Part shown: one piece after another, positions 12,408 through 25,326 of the stretch
Layout: every line of letters starts with the position of its first letter
Position numbering within the stretch: position 1 is the stretch's first letter
Source of the DNA: Vitellaria paradoxa
Lineage: Eukaryota > Streptophyta > Magnoliopsida > Ericales > Sapotaceae
Direction of reading: 5' to 3'
NCBI GenBank assembly: GCA_019916065.1
Contig: CM034236.1
Coordinates: forward strand, 15,639,167-15,703,166
DNA: 64,000 nt
Notes under the pieces: generated by a model
The model's input: the letters and a program-made list of their open reading frames with translations, nothing else
Database searches by the model: none
What the model was told of the DNA's origin: nothing
Position numbers and translations under genes: made by a program

Positions 12408-13370
12408 AGGGCTAATGAAACTAATTTGACTTAATTTCATGGTACGTAGGTCCGATACTTTAAACTTGTTTTTCCTATTTTCATAGGTGAGAATCCATTT
12501 GAATGAACCTATAAGGCCGATCAATTTTGTGTTCATTATGGTGTACTTAATGAGCAAAATGTAGTTATAACTTATATGCATATGAAAGGGAATGCCCTAA
12601 TCTGGTATTAGGATCTAACTAATAGTGGTCAAACCTTGTAGTGGGAGGAGTTTTCTAAGGCAATTTAGACTAGATTTGGTGAAAATCCCTTTGAAAATCC
12701 TATAGATCAACTAATTAAAATGAAACAACTCAGTAGTGTAAAAGAATATGTAACCAAGTTTAAGTCCATCTTTAACAGGGTAAAGGGTTTTCTAAGAATC
12801 ATAAACTAAGTATATTTCTTATTGGGTCGAGGGAAGAAATTAGGTACTTAGTTAAGATGTTTAACCCTACCAATTTGATTGAGGCCTTTGAGTTAGTTAG
12901 GTTGTAGGAGGAAAAACCTAGCAGTCTTAAGAAAACAATAGAACAGATTCTTTACCAAATACCCTACCTAACCAAAGGAATAATCAACCTACTTTTTACA
13001 GAAGTGTATCTTAGAAAAGCTACCTTATACTAAGATTGCCTACTACTTCTAAAGAGAAGGTGTTAGTGCCCTACGAACCTAATTCCATTGAGAAATTACC
13101 CATTAGAAACTTAGTGTGAATGAAATTGAAGAAAGGAAAAAGAAAAGTCTGTGTTTTAAATGTGATGAGAAGCTGCACAGAAATCACAAATGCAAACTAT
13201 TTGTATCATAGGCTTTATATGATGATGTGGAAAAGGAGGAGGCCATAGTGAATGATGAAAAATAGGGATTGCCTTTTGAAACAGTCATGGAAGAGGAAGT
13301 TATACCTGAGATAACACTGTATCCCATTGCTTGTATGCCACAATCTGAGGCAATGTAATTGATTGGATGT
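12408..13370 (+). pseudogene. gag of chromovirus A, C-terminal part with zinc knuckle
   Basis: The frame resumes after the second AGGGC copy. Broken reading shows Gag-domain pieces such as GNALIWY, WEEFSKAI, TRFGENPFENP and SSVKEYVTKFKS. A full CCHC zinc knuckle is present at 13152-13193 (CFKCDEKLHRNHKC). Several stops and frameshifts interrupt it. It belongs with 3127-3365 across element B. Confidence 0.75.
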
Positions 13371-13375
13371 GGGTA

Positions 13376-13880
13376 GTGTTGATTGATTCGGGAAGTATTC
13401 ATAATGTGGACCCTAAAGTGACCAAGTACAGTCAACTAGACTCTGTGGGAGATAAAGAACTTGTTGTTAAAGTAGCAAATGGAGATACCATTTTGAGTAA
13501 GAGCTAATGTTTAGGTGTCCAATTAATATAAAAGGGTCTCTATTCACTATTGATTTTATGCTACTCCGTTTAGTTGGTTTTGATATGGTGTTAAGCATTC
13601 AATGGTCATAGACACTGGGACCTATCACTTTTAACTTAACCACCCTTTTTATGGATTTTGTTCATAAAGGCAAAATGGTCAGTATTAAAGGGCTGGGAAG
13701 GAGTCCTGACTTACTAGAAGATGTGGAATTACATTAATTAAGATCTTTTTTTTTCCCAAAAGGATTAATCTTACAATTGTCTTCTTTAGATACCAACTCA
13801 TATATGGATAAGTTGACTTAGAGCAAACTAGTAATACATGATAGATTAATAATATTTATTTAGAATTCTGAGATGTGTTT
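13376..13880 (+). pseudogene. Aspartic protease of chromovirus A
   Basis: VLIDSGSIHNVDPKV at 13376 carries the DSG active-site triplet in the plant gypsy context, followed by ELVVKVANGD. The second half of the domain is disrupted by stops and frameshifts. Confidence 0.65.
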
Positions 13881-14660
13881 GATGTAAAAATTGGACTATC
13901 CCCTAGTAGAGGGCATGGGCATAAAATTATCTTGGAATAGGGGACTACTCCCATTTCGATAAGGCCTTATAGATACCCCCATTACCAGAAGCAAGAAATT
14001 GAGAAGATAGTTCAAGAATTATTAACTACTAGTTTAATTAGGTCAAGGCAATCCTCTTTCTCATCACTAGTTCTTTTGGTAAAAAAAGCTTATGGTACTT
14101 GGAGAATGTGCATAGATTACAAGGCACTTAACCTTTCCACAATCAAGGATAAGTACGTAGTACCAGTGGTGGATGAGTTGTTGGATGAATTACAAGTAGC
14201 TAAGTTCTTTTTTAAGTTAGTCCTAAGGTCAGGGTACCCACAAATCAAAATGTATGAGGCTAACTTATTGAAAACTACATTAAGAACTCACTCAAGTCAC
14301 TATGAATTTCTTGTTGTGTCTTTTAGTCCAACAAAAGCCCCTACTACTTTTCAAAGTTTACTGAATAATTTATTTAGACCTTATCTTTGGAAATTTGTAT
14401 TGGTTTTCTTTGATAATATCTACGACAAGTCTATGGAAGATCATGTTATTCAATTAACATTGATTGTAGAGGTACTCAAGAAGAATTCCCTCTTCACTGA
14501 GGAATCTAAATCAAAGTTTGGATATTTTGAAGTGGATTATCCAGGTCATTTGATCTTAGCTAAAAGAGTTAAAGCCAACCCTAAGAAAATACAATCTATG
14601 TTGCATTGGCCTACACTCACTACCATCAAGAGTCTAATGGGTTTTTTGGGGTTGACTTGA
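13881..14660 (+). pseudogene. Reverse transcriptase of chromovirus A (catalytic motif lost)
   Basis: The open frame 14076-14660 has RT blocks TWRMCIDYKALN, VVDELLDEL, RSGYPQIKM, HYEFLVVSF and KAPTTFQSLLN. The active-site block reads VLVFFDNIYD, so the second aspartate of the expected F-D-D is Asn. The conserved DLRSGYHQ block reads VLRSGYPQ, so its Asp and His are also changed. The PYLWKFVLVFFD context is chromovirus-like. This RT should be inactive even where the frame is open. Confidence 0.88.
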
Positions 14661-15190
14661 TACTATAGAAAATTCATTTGCAATTACGGAGGAATCGTAG
14701 GGCCTTTAGCAGGATTACTCAGGGAACACTTATTTTGTTGGACTCCCTCTATTGAAATAGCTTTCCAAGCACTTAAAAAGGTAGTTACTAACCTTTTTAT
14801 TTTAGTATTGCTTGATTTTTCTAAAAAACTATGGAGTCTGGAGCTTCAGGGTTTGGCATGGGGGGAGCAATTTTAAAGACAAATAGCTATTATCTTTTTA
14901 AGCTTGGCTTTAAAAGGGAGATCCTTACATCTTTCTAATTATGAGAAAGAACTCTATGCTCTTGTTCAGGCTGAAAGAAAGTGGTGACCTTATCTATTGG
15001 CACAAGATTTATTTATGAAGACTGATCACCATAGCCTCAAATTTCTCTTAGATCAAAAGGTGGGGACCCCAACAAAGTAAAAATGGATCTCTAAATTACT
15101 GGGTTACAATTTTACTATTGAGTACAAAAAAGGGGGTTAACAATAAAGTAGTTGATGCCTTATCTAGGCTTTATTATCCTACTCTACTTT
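14661..15190 (+). pseudogene. RNase H region of chromovirus A
   Basis: After a stop at 14661 the frame continues with YYRKFI, AGLLREHLFCW and FQALKKVVTN, then LSNYEKELYALVQA with the RNase H Glu block, and KTDHHSLKFLLDQK. Stops and frameshifts occur between blocks. Confidence 0.78.
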
Positions 15191-15289
15191 CTACATCATG
15201 CTCTTCTATCTCTATCAATGGTCCAACTCCTACCATTTTCACTAACATTAAAGCTTTATATGCTACTGATCCTTAAGTTCAGGAGATAA

Positions 15290-16670
15290 TCTAGAAACTA
15301 GACAAGAAGATAACTAGGGTGCAACAATTCACTTTTGTTGATGGGTTGTTAGTAAAAAAACCAGAGGATTTATGTTCTTAATAATCAGGATCTCAGGTAT
15401 CAGTTTTCTCATATGTTCAGACTGATCCCCAGCAGGACATGGGGTAGATAGAACACCTTGAAAAGAATAATGCATGATTTCTATTGGTCAGGGATAAACA
15501 AAAAACTTTTTACATGGGTAAGGGAATGTTTGACATACAAGACTTGTAAAACTAAGAATACCTCTCCTGCAAGTCTCCTACAGCCACAACCTATTCCTAA
15601 TAGCAACTGGACAGACATTTTAATGGATTTTATAGATGGGTTACCTACCTCTGACATGTACTCATCTATTTGGGAAATTGTGGATAGACTAACCAAATTT
15701 GCACACTTTATTCCCTTAATATACCCTTATTCTGCTTCTCAATTAGCCCAAAATTTTTTTGACTTTTGTATTTGAAATTACATGTGTTACTTTCTTCTAT
15801 CTTTTCAGATAAAGACCCTACATTTACCAGTAAGTTTTGGACTACTTTGTTTAAACATTTGGATACCTCTTTTCATTTTAGTACAAGTTTTCATCCCTAA
15901 ACTAATGGACTAACAGAGGTCACTAATAAATATGTTAACTTTAGAAACCTCTAGATCGTGGTATAACTGGATCTACCTAACTGAGTATTGTTATAATACT
16001 AGCTATCATTCTACTATCAAAATGACGCCCTTTTAAGCCCTAATGGTATCTTACCCTCAGGACTCTTACAATTTTCTTCTGGTGTTATTCAAGATAAAAT
16101 AGTCCAAGATTTACTCTATAACCATTCACAAATTTCTAAACCCCACAAACATTACATTGTAGAGGCTCAAAATTGCTTGAAAATAAAATACAATCAGGTA
16201 AGAAAAGAATAAAAAGGAAATTTGCATTAGGAGATTAGGTGTTCTTAAATTTACAACCTTATAGACAATTGTCTGTCCAAAATTGTTGAAATTCAAGCTC
16301 ACTCGTAACTATTTTAGGCCATTCCAGATAGTCCAAAGATTAGGCTCAGTGGCCCATCGTCTAGATTTACCATTAGATATCTAGATCTATTTTTTATTTC
16401 ATGTCTCTCAACTCAATCATAAAGTAAGGCCAGAGGTTATACCTTACTGTAGCTTACCTCATATCAACCCCAGCGGTCACCTCTTACTTCTTCCCCTTTA
16501 GATCCTTGATTCCTGTACGGCTCACCGAGGATGCCATTAGTTTACAAACGTTTTGGTGCTTTGACAAAAGCGCCAACAGAAGCCACTTGGAAAAACTTTA
16601 TAAATTCAACGCACATACCCTTATCTTGTGGACAAGATCGATTTAATGGTGGAGGAAATTGTCATATGAC
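15290..16670 (+). pseudogene. Integrase and chromodomain of chromovirus A
   Basis: 15458-15775 carries the end of the zinc domain (MKRIMHDFYWSG, CLTYKTCKT) and the start of the core (DILMDFIDGLP, IVDRLTKFAHFIPL). Later pieces include SDKDPTFTSKFW near 15810 and a GPY-like stretch near 16300. At 16540-16665 a chromodomain-like end reads KAPTEATWKNF, followed by a reading of QDRFNGGGN. Many stops break it. The clade among chromoviruses is not resolved; it is distinct from B. Confidence 0.78.
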
Positions 16671-16859
16671 TATAATTTAGCAAAAAGGAAAATGGAATAA
16701 ACAATGAAAAGGTGTACATTAGACAGGGGGAATAAAAGAAAAAAGAATAGATAAAGAGTGAGAGATGGAGAAGACAAAAACGAAAAAGTAGAACAGTCAT
16801 GGTGGAGAGTATGCTAAAAATTGCTCTATGAGGGAGAAGAGAGGTATATACATGAAACA

Positions 16860-17613
16860 ACTGGGAGTAATTTGAGCCTATAAAAATGCTGGGAGATGAA
16901 CAATAGGGATATGGAGGTTCTAGACCCTCAAATCAGTGCTATTATTACACCTTGAAGGCTAAGATTCTTTGGTGGAAAATCTTGATTACAACCCTTTATT
17001 TGAATCAGATGGATGGCCACAGTTCTTCTTAATCGACAAAAGGGTTGGTAGAGGTAGGAAATGCATTAATGCTAAGTGGTGGAGTAAGACAGGTAGGAAG
17101 GCAAGTACAGGCTCATGCAAAGGAGCCTCAAATGCTTTTGGAAGCAAAGTGGCATAATCGGGTAGTTCATGGATCAGGTAAAAGGTTATTTTAACTGTAC
17201 TAGGCCCCAATTCTACTAATCAGCTAGTTCGTTGAAAGGATTAGACTCAGCCTAACTAGAATTTAAATAAATGGACTATAGGAGTGGCTTGCACCAAAGA
17301 GGCCCAATTTAGAAATAAGATCCAAGTGTTAGGGTTGTTGTCATTGGTCTTCGAAGCCTTATTCTAGAAATGGAATCTTTTTTGTTAGATTCTTATTGAA
17401 ATAGTTAGTAAGAAATATATATAGACTATATTAATGTAATGAAAAGTTATGTAATGAACAATTTGGAGAATTACCCTTGGGAGGATTGAACCACATTGAA
17501 ATAGGTTCATTGTTATTTCAATCAGTTTCTATCAATTTTATTTTATTTTCCTTCTTTCCAAACAACTCTAAATATAGGTAAAAATAAGAAAAATTCTTGT
17601 AGACAACTGCATA
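16860..17613 (+). mobile_element. 3' LTR of chromovirus A
   Basis: It matches the 5' LTR pieces (180-745 and 2933-3089) in order, without the solo LTR. The right end falls near 17613 by alignment with the primer-site junction at 3089. The left end is uncertain: the stretch 16670-16860 between chromodomain and first LTR match is purine-rich and includes GACAGGGGGAA near 16720, a possible polypurine tract, in which case the LTR could begin there. Confidence 0.7.
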
Positions 17614-17963
17614 ATCTGATTTGACATGAACATTTTCCTTTTAGAAATTATTTACGATACTTTGGACTTTATTTGAAAACGTCAACTTCGTATTAAATTC
17701 TTAGTGCAAGAAATTTATTAAGGCTATTTTGGATTACGAATTTATCAAGAAAAAAAAATAGATAAAGAATCAAAATTCTCCCTTGTTTGGGTTATAATGA
17801 AAAATAAAAGAGAATTTGCTTGGGATTTGAGAAATTAAAACTAATTAAATTGAAACACTAATATATTGGTGAATTATTTTTATTTTATTGATTCAATATT
17901 TTGATTTTATTATATTTTTGAATCAATTCAAATAAAAACATGTATTTGAGATTTTATGTTTCT

Positions 17964-18007
<44 letters not shown>

Positions 18008-19560
18008 TTCTAACTTTTTCTTTTTCTTTTCCATTTCCTTTTCTTTTTCCCCACCAAATCTTCACTCCAAACATACTCTTAAGTTGTATATAGATTAAAG
18101 ATTTGTCAAGGAAAAAAGACATGAATAGGGATTTAAAATTTTTTCTTTTATTTGGATTGTGATGAAAAATAAAATGAAAATAGTATAGAATTTAGGAAAC
18201 TAAAATTAATTAAATTACAAGTAATATTTTGATAAACTCATTTTATTTTGTTATATTTTTAATCTATTTAAACAAATATATATATTTGGTATTTTATATT
18301 TTCTTGCTCTTTTTCTTACCTCTCTTTTTTTTTCACTCATCAAATCTTCACTCCAAACATACCCTGAAGGTGATATTTGGAATTTTCTAGATCTTGATAT
18401 GCTTGTTAAATTCCATAATTCAATTAATAGGGTTAAGAAATAAAGTTTGGGCCTTGTGTGTTATCTAATGGCTCCTATCCACATATTTGATTTTTAAAAG
18501 TTTTGGGCTAATTCATCCTCTTCATTTGGCTACTTCATTTTCTGGTCTATTCAAGAGTTGGCAATAGAGAAAGAAAGAGAGAGAGCGCAAAACAAATCTT
18601 GTTTTCCTCTCATCCTTCTTTGTCTTTCATAATTTCTTGGTGACCATGAAATGGATGGACTTGCTTAAGTGAAATGTTGCTTTGCGCGTGAGGAATTTAA
18701 CCGTTCAATTTCATAATGTGCATATATTCAGTTTTTTTCATAGTTTTTATATTGGAATTGAGGCAGGTTGAGCAAATAATCCCTACATTTTTAGATATGA
18801 AATTTATATGTTTTTGAATTTTGAAATTAAAATTTAAAAGTTGATTTTTGTTGAATGTTAAACACTACTGAAAAAGAGACTTCTAGTAACTGTACGTTGT
18901 TGGTAGTTAATAGCGGTGTGATCATGAAATATTTTTAGTTATATTCGAAGTGAGGATTTGGTGGAAGAAAATAAAAATAAAATGAAAAGAGTTATGAGAA
19001 GAGAACATAAATATAAAATTTTAAATACATATCTTGATATGAATGAATAAAAAAATGTTACAAAATAAAATGTATTTTAATATATTAGTTTTTTTTTTTA
19101 ATTTAATTAACTTTAATGTCCTAAATTACATACTAGCTTCTTTCACTTCCATTTTCCATCACAATAAAAAAAAAATAATTTTCAATCCCTATCTTTTATT
19201 TTTTTTTCATTGGCAAATCCTTAATCCAAACACCTCTTTAGTGATTACTTTGACACTTATCCACTTACATTTTAGCGACTAATTGTAACCTAACTAATAT
19301 GCATCTCGCACCACCTTTAGGCGAAGTACACATTTTTTTTTTTAAATAATTTTAAATACATACACATTTTAAGAAGTTCCCTGGTATATACACCACTGTT
19401 CATAATATATATCATTAAAATAAATATTACAATTTTTATTGATACAATTCAAAAAGTTTAATTATCGTACAAATTACAATTAAAAAATGCAAGATACAAA
19501 AATCTCGGTCATTTTGGGATTCGAGATCACCTAAATTCAAACTTGAAAAAATGACATCAA
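17614..19560. repeat. Non-coding AT-rich stretch with a direct ~300-370-bp duplication
   Basis: No gene is seen. 17705-18079 and 18080-18370 are diverged direct copies: both contain a TTATAATGAAAAATAAAA-like block and a TTTCTTTTTC pyrimidine block and end CAAATCTTCACTCCAAACATAC. The first copy carries a (CT)n(TA)n microsatellite at 17970-18006. A weaker, partly inverted relative lies at 18950-19235 (GAGGATTTGG versus CCAAATCCTTAATCC-like ends). Confidence 0.55.
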
Positions 19561-19659
19561 ACTAATATTATTAGCCACATAATTATCATTCAAAAAAAAA
19601 AAAAGAAAATTAAAAACACCTTGAAATCTTAAGTTTCAAGTTTAAAACAAGGAACAATA

Positions 19660-20523
19660 TTTGTTAGCTATTGGGGGCCCAATGTTTGAAATGATGCACT
19701 ATTCATTCCTCCAAGTCACTAATGCCTAGATGAGACCAAGTTTCAAGTTTTACGGATAGCCAAGCATGTTACTAAAACTTGTAATGTTCTAAGTTTTAAA
19801 TTAAAATTATAAATTATATATGCAGACTATGAGTACCAGGGTTTGAGAATCTTGTTTCATTTGTTCTTACAAGTCTTTAGTGACTAAAAGATATCATGTG
19901 TCAAGTTTTATAGATAACTGATCATGCTTTCTCAGTTTGGTTAATTAACTCCAATTTCAAATGTTCTATGTTTCCAATTAAAATTATAAACTACATTTAT
20001 TGGTTATGAGCATCCTAGTGCTCAAAATCCTGCTTTTATTTTATTTTTATTTTTTTTTTTACAAGTCTTTAGTGCCCAAGTGACACTACTTGTCAAATTT
20101 TGTAGACAACTAAGCTTATTTGTTCAATTTGGGAGATTAACTTAAATTTTTTTTAAAGTTAAAACTATAAACTATATTTGTAAACTACAATCACCTCGGT
20201 TCTTGAAATATCTCGCCATTCATTACTACAAATCTCTAGTACCTAGGTGATGTTATGTGTGAAGTTTCACGAACAATCGATCGAGCTTGTTTGCATGATT
20301 TGGTCAATTGTTTCAAAATTGGAACATTCTAATTTTTAAATTAAAACTATAAAGTACATTTATGAACTACAGGCAATTTTGCTCTTAGAATCTCATGTCA
20401 TTCATTTTTACAAGTCTCTTAGTATCTATGAGACACTATATGTCAAGTTTGGGTGATTGATTGAAATTTGTAACATTCTAAATTTCAAGTTAAAACTATA
20501 AGCTATATTTGTGAATTACTACT
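19660..20523. repeat. Degenerate tandem repeat, monomers about 160-190 bp
   Basis: A repeating block with ACAAGTCTNTAGTGCC-like starts occurs at about 19710, 19869, 20061, 20228 and 20410. Each is followed by TGTCAAGTTTT-like, AATTAAAACTATAAACTA-like and CTCANNNTCTCATG-like blocks. Spacings are 159, 192, 167 and 182 bp. Element C interrupts the last monomer; repeat sequence resumes at 29071. Confidence 0.72.
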
Positions 20524-22077
20524 TGTGTTGCTCAATTACCTCACTCTTAATTGTAAATTCAGATTTAAATATGCTGAGTAAAGAAAACTAAGACAAACTT
20601 CCCCGAGTGCAAATGTGGTTGAAGCACAATAAACTGGTGAGTACCAAGTCGATTTCCATAGGGATCTAAAGAGCAAGGTAGTGGTTAATTCTAATGGATT
20701 AAAGTGGCAATAACATAACTCAGATGAATTTAAAATAGAAACAAAAATCTGGTTTGAAAATGTTGATGGTTTTTTATATGGTTTTGGAAATGAGAGTTAA
20801 ATTTAACTAAAATCTAATGTTAAAAAGTTAGGCAAGGCAAGTTCAATGCAAATCTAACTCAATCTCAAAATGCAAAGAGTTTGTAAGTTACCAATTCGAT
20901 TTGTTTTGATTTTGAAAAAATTAATTTCAATTGAAATAAACTATGGATCAAACACTTAATGTGCATAACATATCTTAAGAACAATAAGAATTCTAGGTCT
21001 AGCAACCTACATACAAGATTGTAGTGAAGGTTCTAAATTTAGCAACCCCTATGAACTTATCAATAAGATATACAAATTAGTGCCAATCAAGTCTTGAATC
21101 AATGATTTCTAAAGCATTTAGACACAAATTAAATTGGTAATCAAAAGACTCAAAATAAAACCATGAAGCTTAGCATCTTAAGAATCATTGGACAAGACAC
21201 TGTCCTTACCTTGGCCTAAGAAGAACTCAGCCGATCATATTCAGAAAATTAAAAATAGGAATAGAGATCTAAAATGTTTAAATTGAAATCTAGAATTGGA
21301 ATTACTTGAAAATTGAAATCTAATTACAGTACTTCAAACAGAAATTGAATTTGAAACTAAAATCCTAAGCTAAAGCAGAATCAGAAAGCCAAAGCTCTTT
21401 CTTTCTACAAAATTTCTCTCTCTCCACTTCTACAGAATTGATTGACAGGCCATTCTCTTTCTAAAACTACTTACTAATGGAATTCGGTGGTGTGTGGGTC
21501 ATATGATGTTAGCTATATATCTCTCCACTCATTCTTCTTGAGATTTCCTTATTTTGTTATGCAATTCACCACATAATTACAGATTTGTCATTCCTTCAGT
21601 TCAGGATCTTTGTCACATGGAGAAGTTGAGGTCACATGGAAGCCGTTGCTGAGATATAACCCATCATTCGAATGCTTTGGAACTGTATTCGAATATGCAC
21701 TTCTCTCCAGAATTTGATTCACTCACCAACAATATTTAAATATGCCATCTTCATATCTGAATACAATTTACTACTTTCAAAACTTCCAAATTGAAGATTT
21801 TAACCTTCTTGTGTTGAATTCAAATGACAGTTCTTCGTCTTCTCAAATGGCATTGATAAACTGATGTATTGCATTTTTATGTATCCAGTATTTTTCATAT
21901 GTATTCCTTTGTATGCTCAATGTGGCTTAAATTACTTTCCATTGTGTATAAATCAACACATGCTTCAAATTTGAGTAGTGGGGATGAATTCTGCACAAAA
22001 CATAGATTTTATATCATTTATGTGCTATGTAAAGATGTAATTAGATAGATAAATATGTAATAATTGAAGTCCAATCA
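20524..22077 (-). repeat. 3' LTR of element C
   Basis: 1554 bp, TGTGTTGCTCAATT...GTCCAATCA on the plus strand. It aligns throughout with 27517-29070. The adjoining plus-strand TACCCCCCCAAATAC is the polypurine tract on the minus strand. Confidence 0.88.
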
Positions 22078-22092
22078 TACCCCCCCAAATAC
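22078..22092 (-). other. Polypurine tract of element C
   Basis: On the minus strand GTATTTGGGGGGGTA immediately precedes the 3' LTR start TGATTGG. Confidence 0.75.
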
Positions 22093-24020
22093 AACATTAC
22101 TAGTCCCTAGTAATACCTATAGTAAAAGATGTAAGAGAGCTACTTTATTGAAGACAAACAAAAACTTTATTTTATGTTTGAAAAGACAAAAAGTAAATCT
22201 ACTTTTGTAGGAAATCACAACTATGTTTAGCAGGTATAGTAAGCCTTTTCAACCTTTAGGTTCCCCCTAGTGGACGAGTGTAGTCTCGTGAGGGTTTACA
22301 GTGATCATACCCACAGGCAGCAACTCAATTTTGAAATAAATGATATTTCAGTGATCTAAGAAAGTCAATCAGTACCACGAGCAAAATTTTGAATTTTAAG
22401 CAAAGCTTAAAATTCAAAATTTTATAAGAAATGTGCAACTTGCCAAATGTGTGAAGAGCATGTGAAAGAATAATAGCTTTTAACTCTATCAACTCAACAT
22501 AAATCTTTTGAATTTCATTTAATTCTGAACTTTGCATCGTACTTCATTCCCAAGTTTTGACTTCAATTCTCACCTTGGAATTCACTCACAAGAAAATAAA
22601 ACACACAAGGATTCACTCAAGATGCCCTTTTTTAAGGAGTAAATGTAAATCAAATTCTAGAATGATGCATCCACAAGTCAAAAACATTTTATTCAAGAAA
22701 GAAAAAGACTGGGTATAACTCCATGAAAGAATAGTGCAATGAGGTTACTTCAGAATTTTCACTATGCTTTCCTAATTCTCAACTTTCACAATTGAATAAA
22801 AATTCTTCCATGAATCTATTAGGACTTGCATTAGGTTGTAATGGTGCCACTGGGTATAATAGGGTAAATGAAAGGAGGGATAAGGAGTTCAAAATGTTTT
22901 GGAACACTGAATAAACATCCTACTACCTTTCCACAATGTAGCCAAATTACACCCTTTCTCTAATTTCTTTTCTCTTCACCATTGTTCTCTCTCTCTCTCT
23001 CTTTTTCTTTTTTTTTTTTTTTCAAATTCTGACTTAAAAAAGATAACATAATGTTATTTTCCCAATAGAATTTAAGGGCAAGAAATGAATAGCCAGAAAT
23101 TTTTTTTTTTTTAAGTCTAAAGTTAAGGAACTAAAATTTATGATCAATGTATTTTCCTATATCACCATTCTCCTTAACAATTCTCTCTTTCTTCCATCCA
23201 TTTTTTCTTCTCACCCTAAATATCCCAAAATTCTTTTCATTGCCCTTCCTCCTTACTTTTAGTGTATTCCACAATATATAAGAAAGGCTAAAGCGCATTC
23301 ATTGTGATTAAGGGAATGGTGTGGTGAGAATAAGAAAATATGAATGCTCTAGTATGGCTCAAACTTGGTTACAATGGTGTCGTGAGAATAAAAACCAAGA
23401 TTCAATTTCAATTCCTCTGTAACTTCACAAGCAACCAAAAACAAAGTATTATTACTAGAGTTATTGAAGAAACTAAAGTGAATAGATTTTTAAGCTCTTG
23501 AAAAACTTCTAGAGTAAATGTAAGTCTCTCATGAATAAAGCTTAAAGGCTCAAAAACCCACTTCAGCTTTAAGTCTCCACTATAGTTGGAAATCCATAAG
23601 ATACAATGTTCATTCATAAATTTAGTCATCACGATAAATGTTAAGCTGACAGGTCTCAAACTATACTCATTCACAAAATCATTCAACTCTAAAACACAAG
23701 GCAAACAAAGCAAGTCTTGGAATTTCAAAATTTAAACTCAGCTCAATCTATTTTATGTAAATGACACTAATTAAATTTAAGACAACTAAAATGTCATTCA
23801 TTTAAAATTGTAAGTTTCATACAACTTTCATCAAAATTCATCAGCAAAACAAAACTAAACAAAGTCAAACAAACTTCAAAACAACTTCTTCTACTCTAAA
23901 CTTGACAAAACATGTTTGACATACTCTAATAAACTGCTAACAAAAATCTGATCTAAAGACAACAATTTGGACCATGAACTATCAAGGTTGGATCATGCAT
24001 TCCCATCATTAATCCCCACA
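22093..24020 (-). other. Element C untranslated 3' region, no recognised gene
   Basis: This is the long stretch between the env-like frame and the 3' LTR. Short open frames exist (23408-23728 and 22325-22537, both minus) but none shows a motif I recognise. A (CT)n tract and poly-T runs occur at 22985-23025. Long 3' untranslated stretches are usual in Athila elements. Confidence 0.5.
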
Positions 24021-24029
24021 ATCCGGTTG

Positions 24030-25326
24030 TTCAAATTCATATAAGCATTCCAAGAGCTAAATGATCTTTTGCTGTCTTTCCTTCAATCCCTTCACCTCAT
24101 TGATTCGTACCTCCTAATTATGCCGAATTATACTAATTTTTTCATTCAAACTTGAAGAAGCTGATGCATTTGCTTCATCTCCTTCTTCTTGTTGCTAATT
24201 CTTTGGTGGGATTGGTAAATTCTTTTTTCCCAACTGCCCTTAACTTCTTTTCATAGAGGTTTTACCCATCATTGATGCCAGTTGCACAGTTGCCATACCC
24301 ACATTCTCTTTAAACCCAAGCTGCAAAATAATCTCTGTAATCAACCCTCCAAAAGGAAATCCCGAATTTGCTTCAAGTTTCTCCACCACTCAAGCTATTA
24401 CACTCCATATATGTTAGGCCAAATTGATGGGAATGTTCAATGACAACTTTCCTATGATAACAGCCTGTTCTAAAGTTACTGAAGACGGTAAGCATGTGAC
24501 AAAATCTATGAACACACCAACATGTGCAGAACATTACTCCTTGGAGTAAGTTCAAACTTAGAAAGCCTCACACCTATCCACAGTGGTTGAGAATTATCCG
24601 AGAGTAGTTTAGCCAAATTATCCTTGCTCAATTGCTCATTTGATTGAGCCTCTTGTTGTGGTGTGGCAGTGGTTACTCTTATAGTGGGTAAGGATCTGAA
24701 TGAAGCAATTTTCTCTAGACTAATTTGATAACCTTCCCTTTTACTTTAGAAAAAATCATCGGTCGACCATGTAATGCCCCACTTTAGTATTAGCATAAAA
24801 CTCCTTGACATAAGGCACTATAGTTAATTTGCTAACAGTTACCCATCTTTCCAAATCCTTGTGCACAAACAATTCTAACAACTTATTTGGTTGGTCAGCA
24901 TAATCTTCTAATTTAATTTCTCTCTCACACAACACTGCCCTTTTGACATAGTTGTCCTCATACTTCAACTCTGATGCTCTATTAGCAAACCTTAAGTTAT
25001 CTTCAGGTTTCTCATTGATAGGATCTTATTCTAGTTCAGTCTTAGGAGCAACATCAGGGGCCTTAGCCTTATTCTCAAGTTTAGAGATGTGGTCATTAAT
25101 AGGTTCATTATTAGGTGTCTTAATAATTGATTGGTTCTCAACTAAGTTATGGGACTCAGTTTCAAATGACAGATGAAGTGTAATCTCAGAGGCAAAAGCC
25201 TCTAACTCTATGGGCTCACTATAGACAATGGAAGGACCCATACCTTGTTTTTCTCTGATTCTTATGCTCAATCCTTCTTTTTTTAGTCGCTTGGTAGGCC
25301 ATCTTTCCTATTCCTTTTGGCGGCAT
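24030..25326 (-). pseudogene. Env-like / plant-transposon-protein frame of element C
   Basis: A start at 25326 (MPPKGIGKM) is followed by a frame change and then acidic, helical sequence. At 24968-24756 the block with LELFVHKDLERWV, VPYVKEFYANT and VGHYMVD matches the 'putative plant transposon protein' domain found in the last ORF of Athila elements. A Lys/Glu-rich, coiled-coil-like tail continues to about 24040. Stops and frameshifts break it. The function of this ORF in Athila is not settled; an envelope role has been proposed on position alone. Confidence 0.65.

Noticed and set aside
16969..17157. 62-codon frame in the 3' LTR of A
   Set aside because: The matching part of the 5' LTR has stops, and the sequence is LTR rather than gene.
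18950..19235. Small inverted-repeat element
   Set aside because: The end similarity (GAGGATTTGG versus AAGGATTTG) is short and embedded in low-complexity A/T; no target duplication found.
23408..23728. 106-codon open frame inside element C
   Set aside because: No recognisable motif, and the region is the untranslated stretch between the env-like frame and the LTR.
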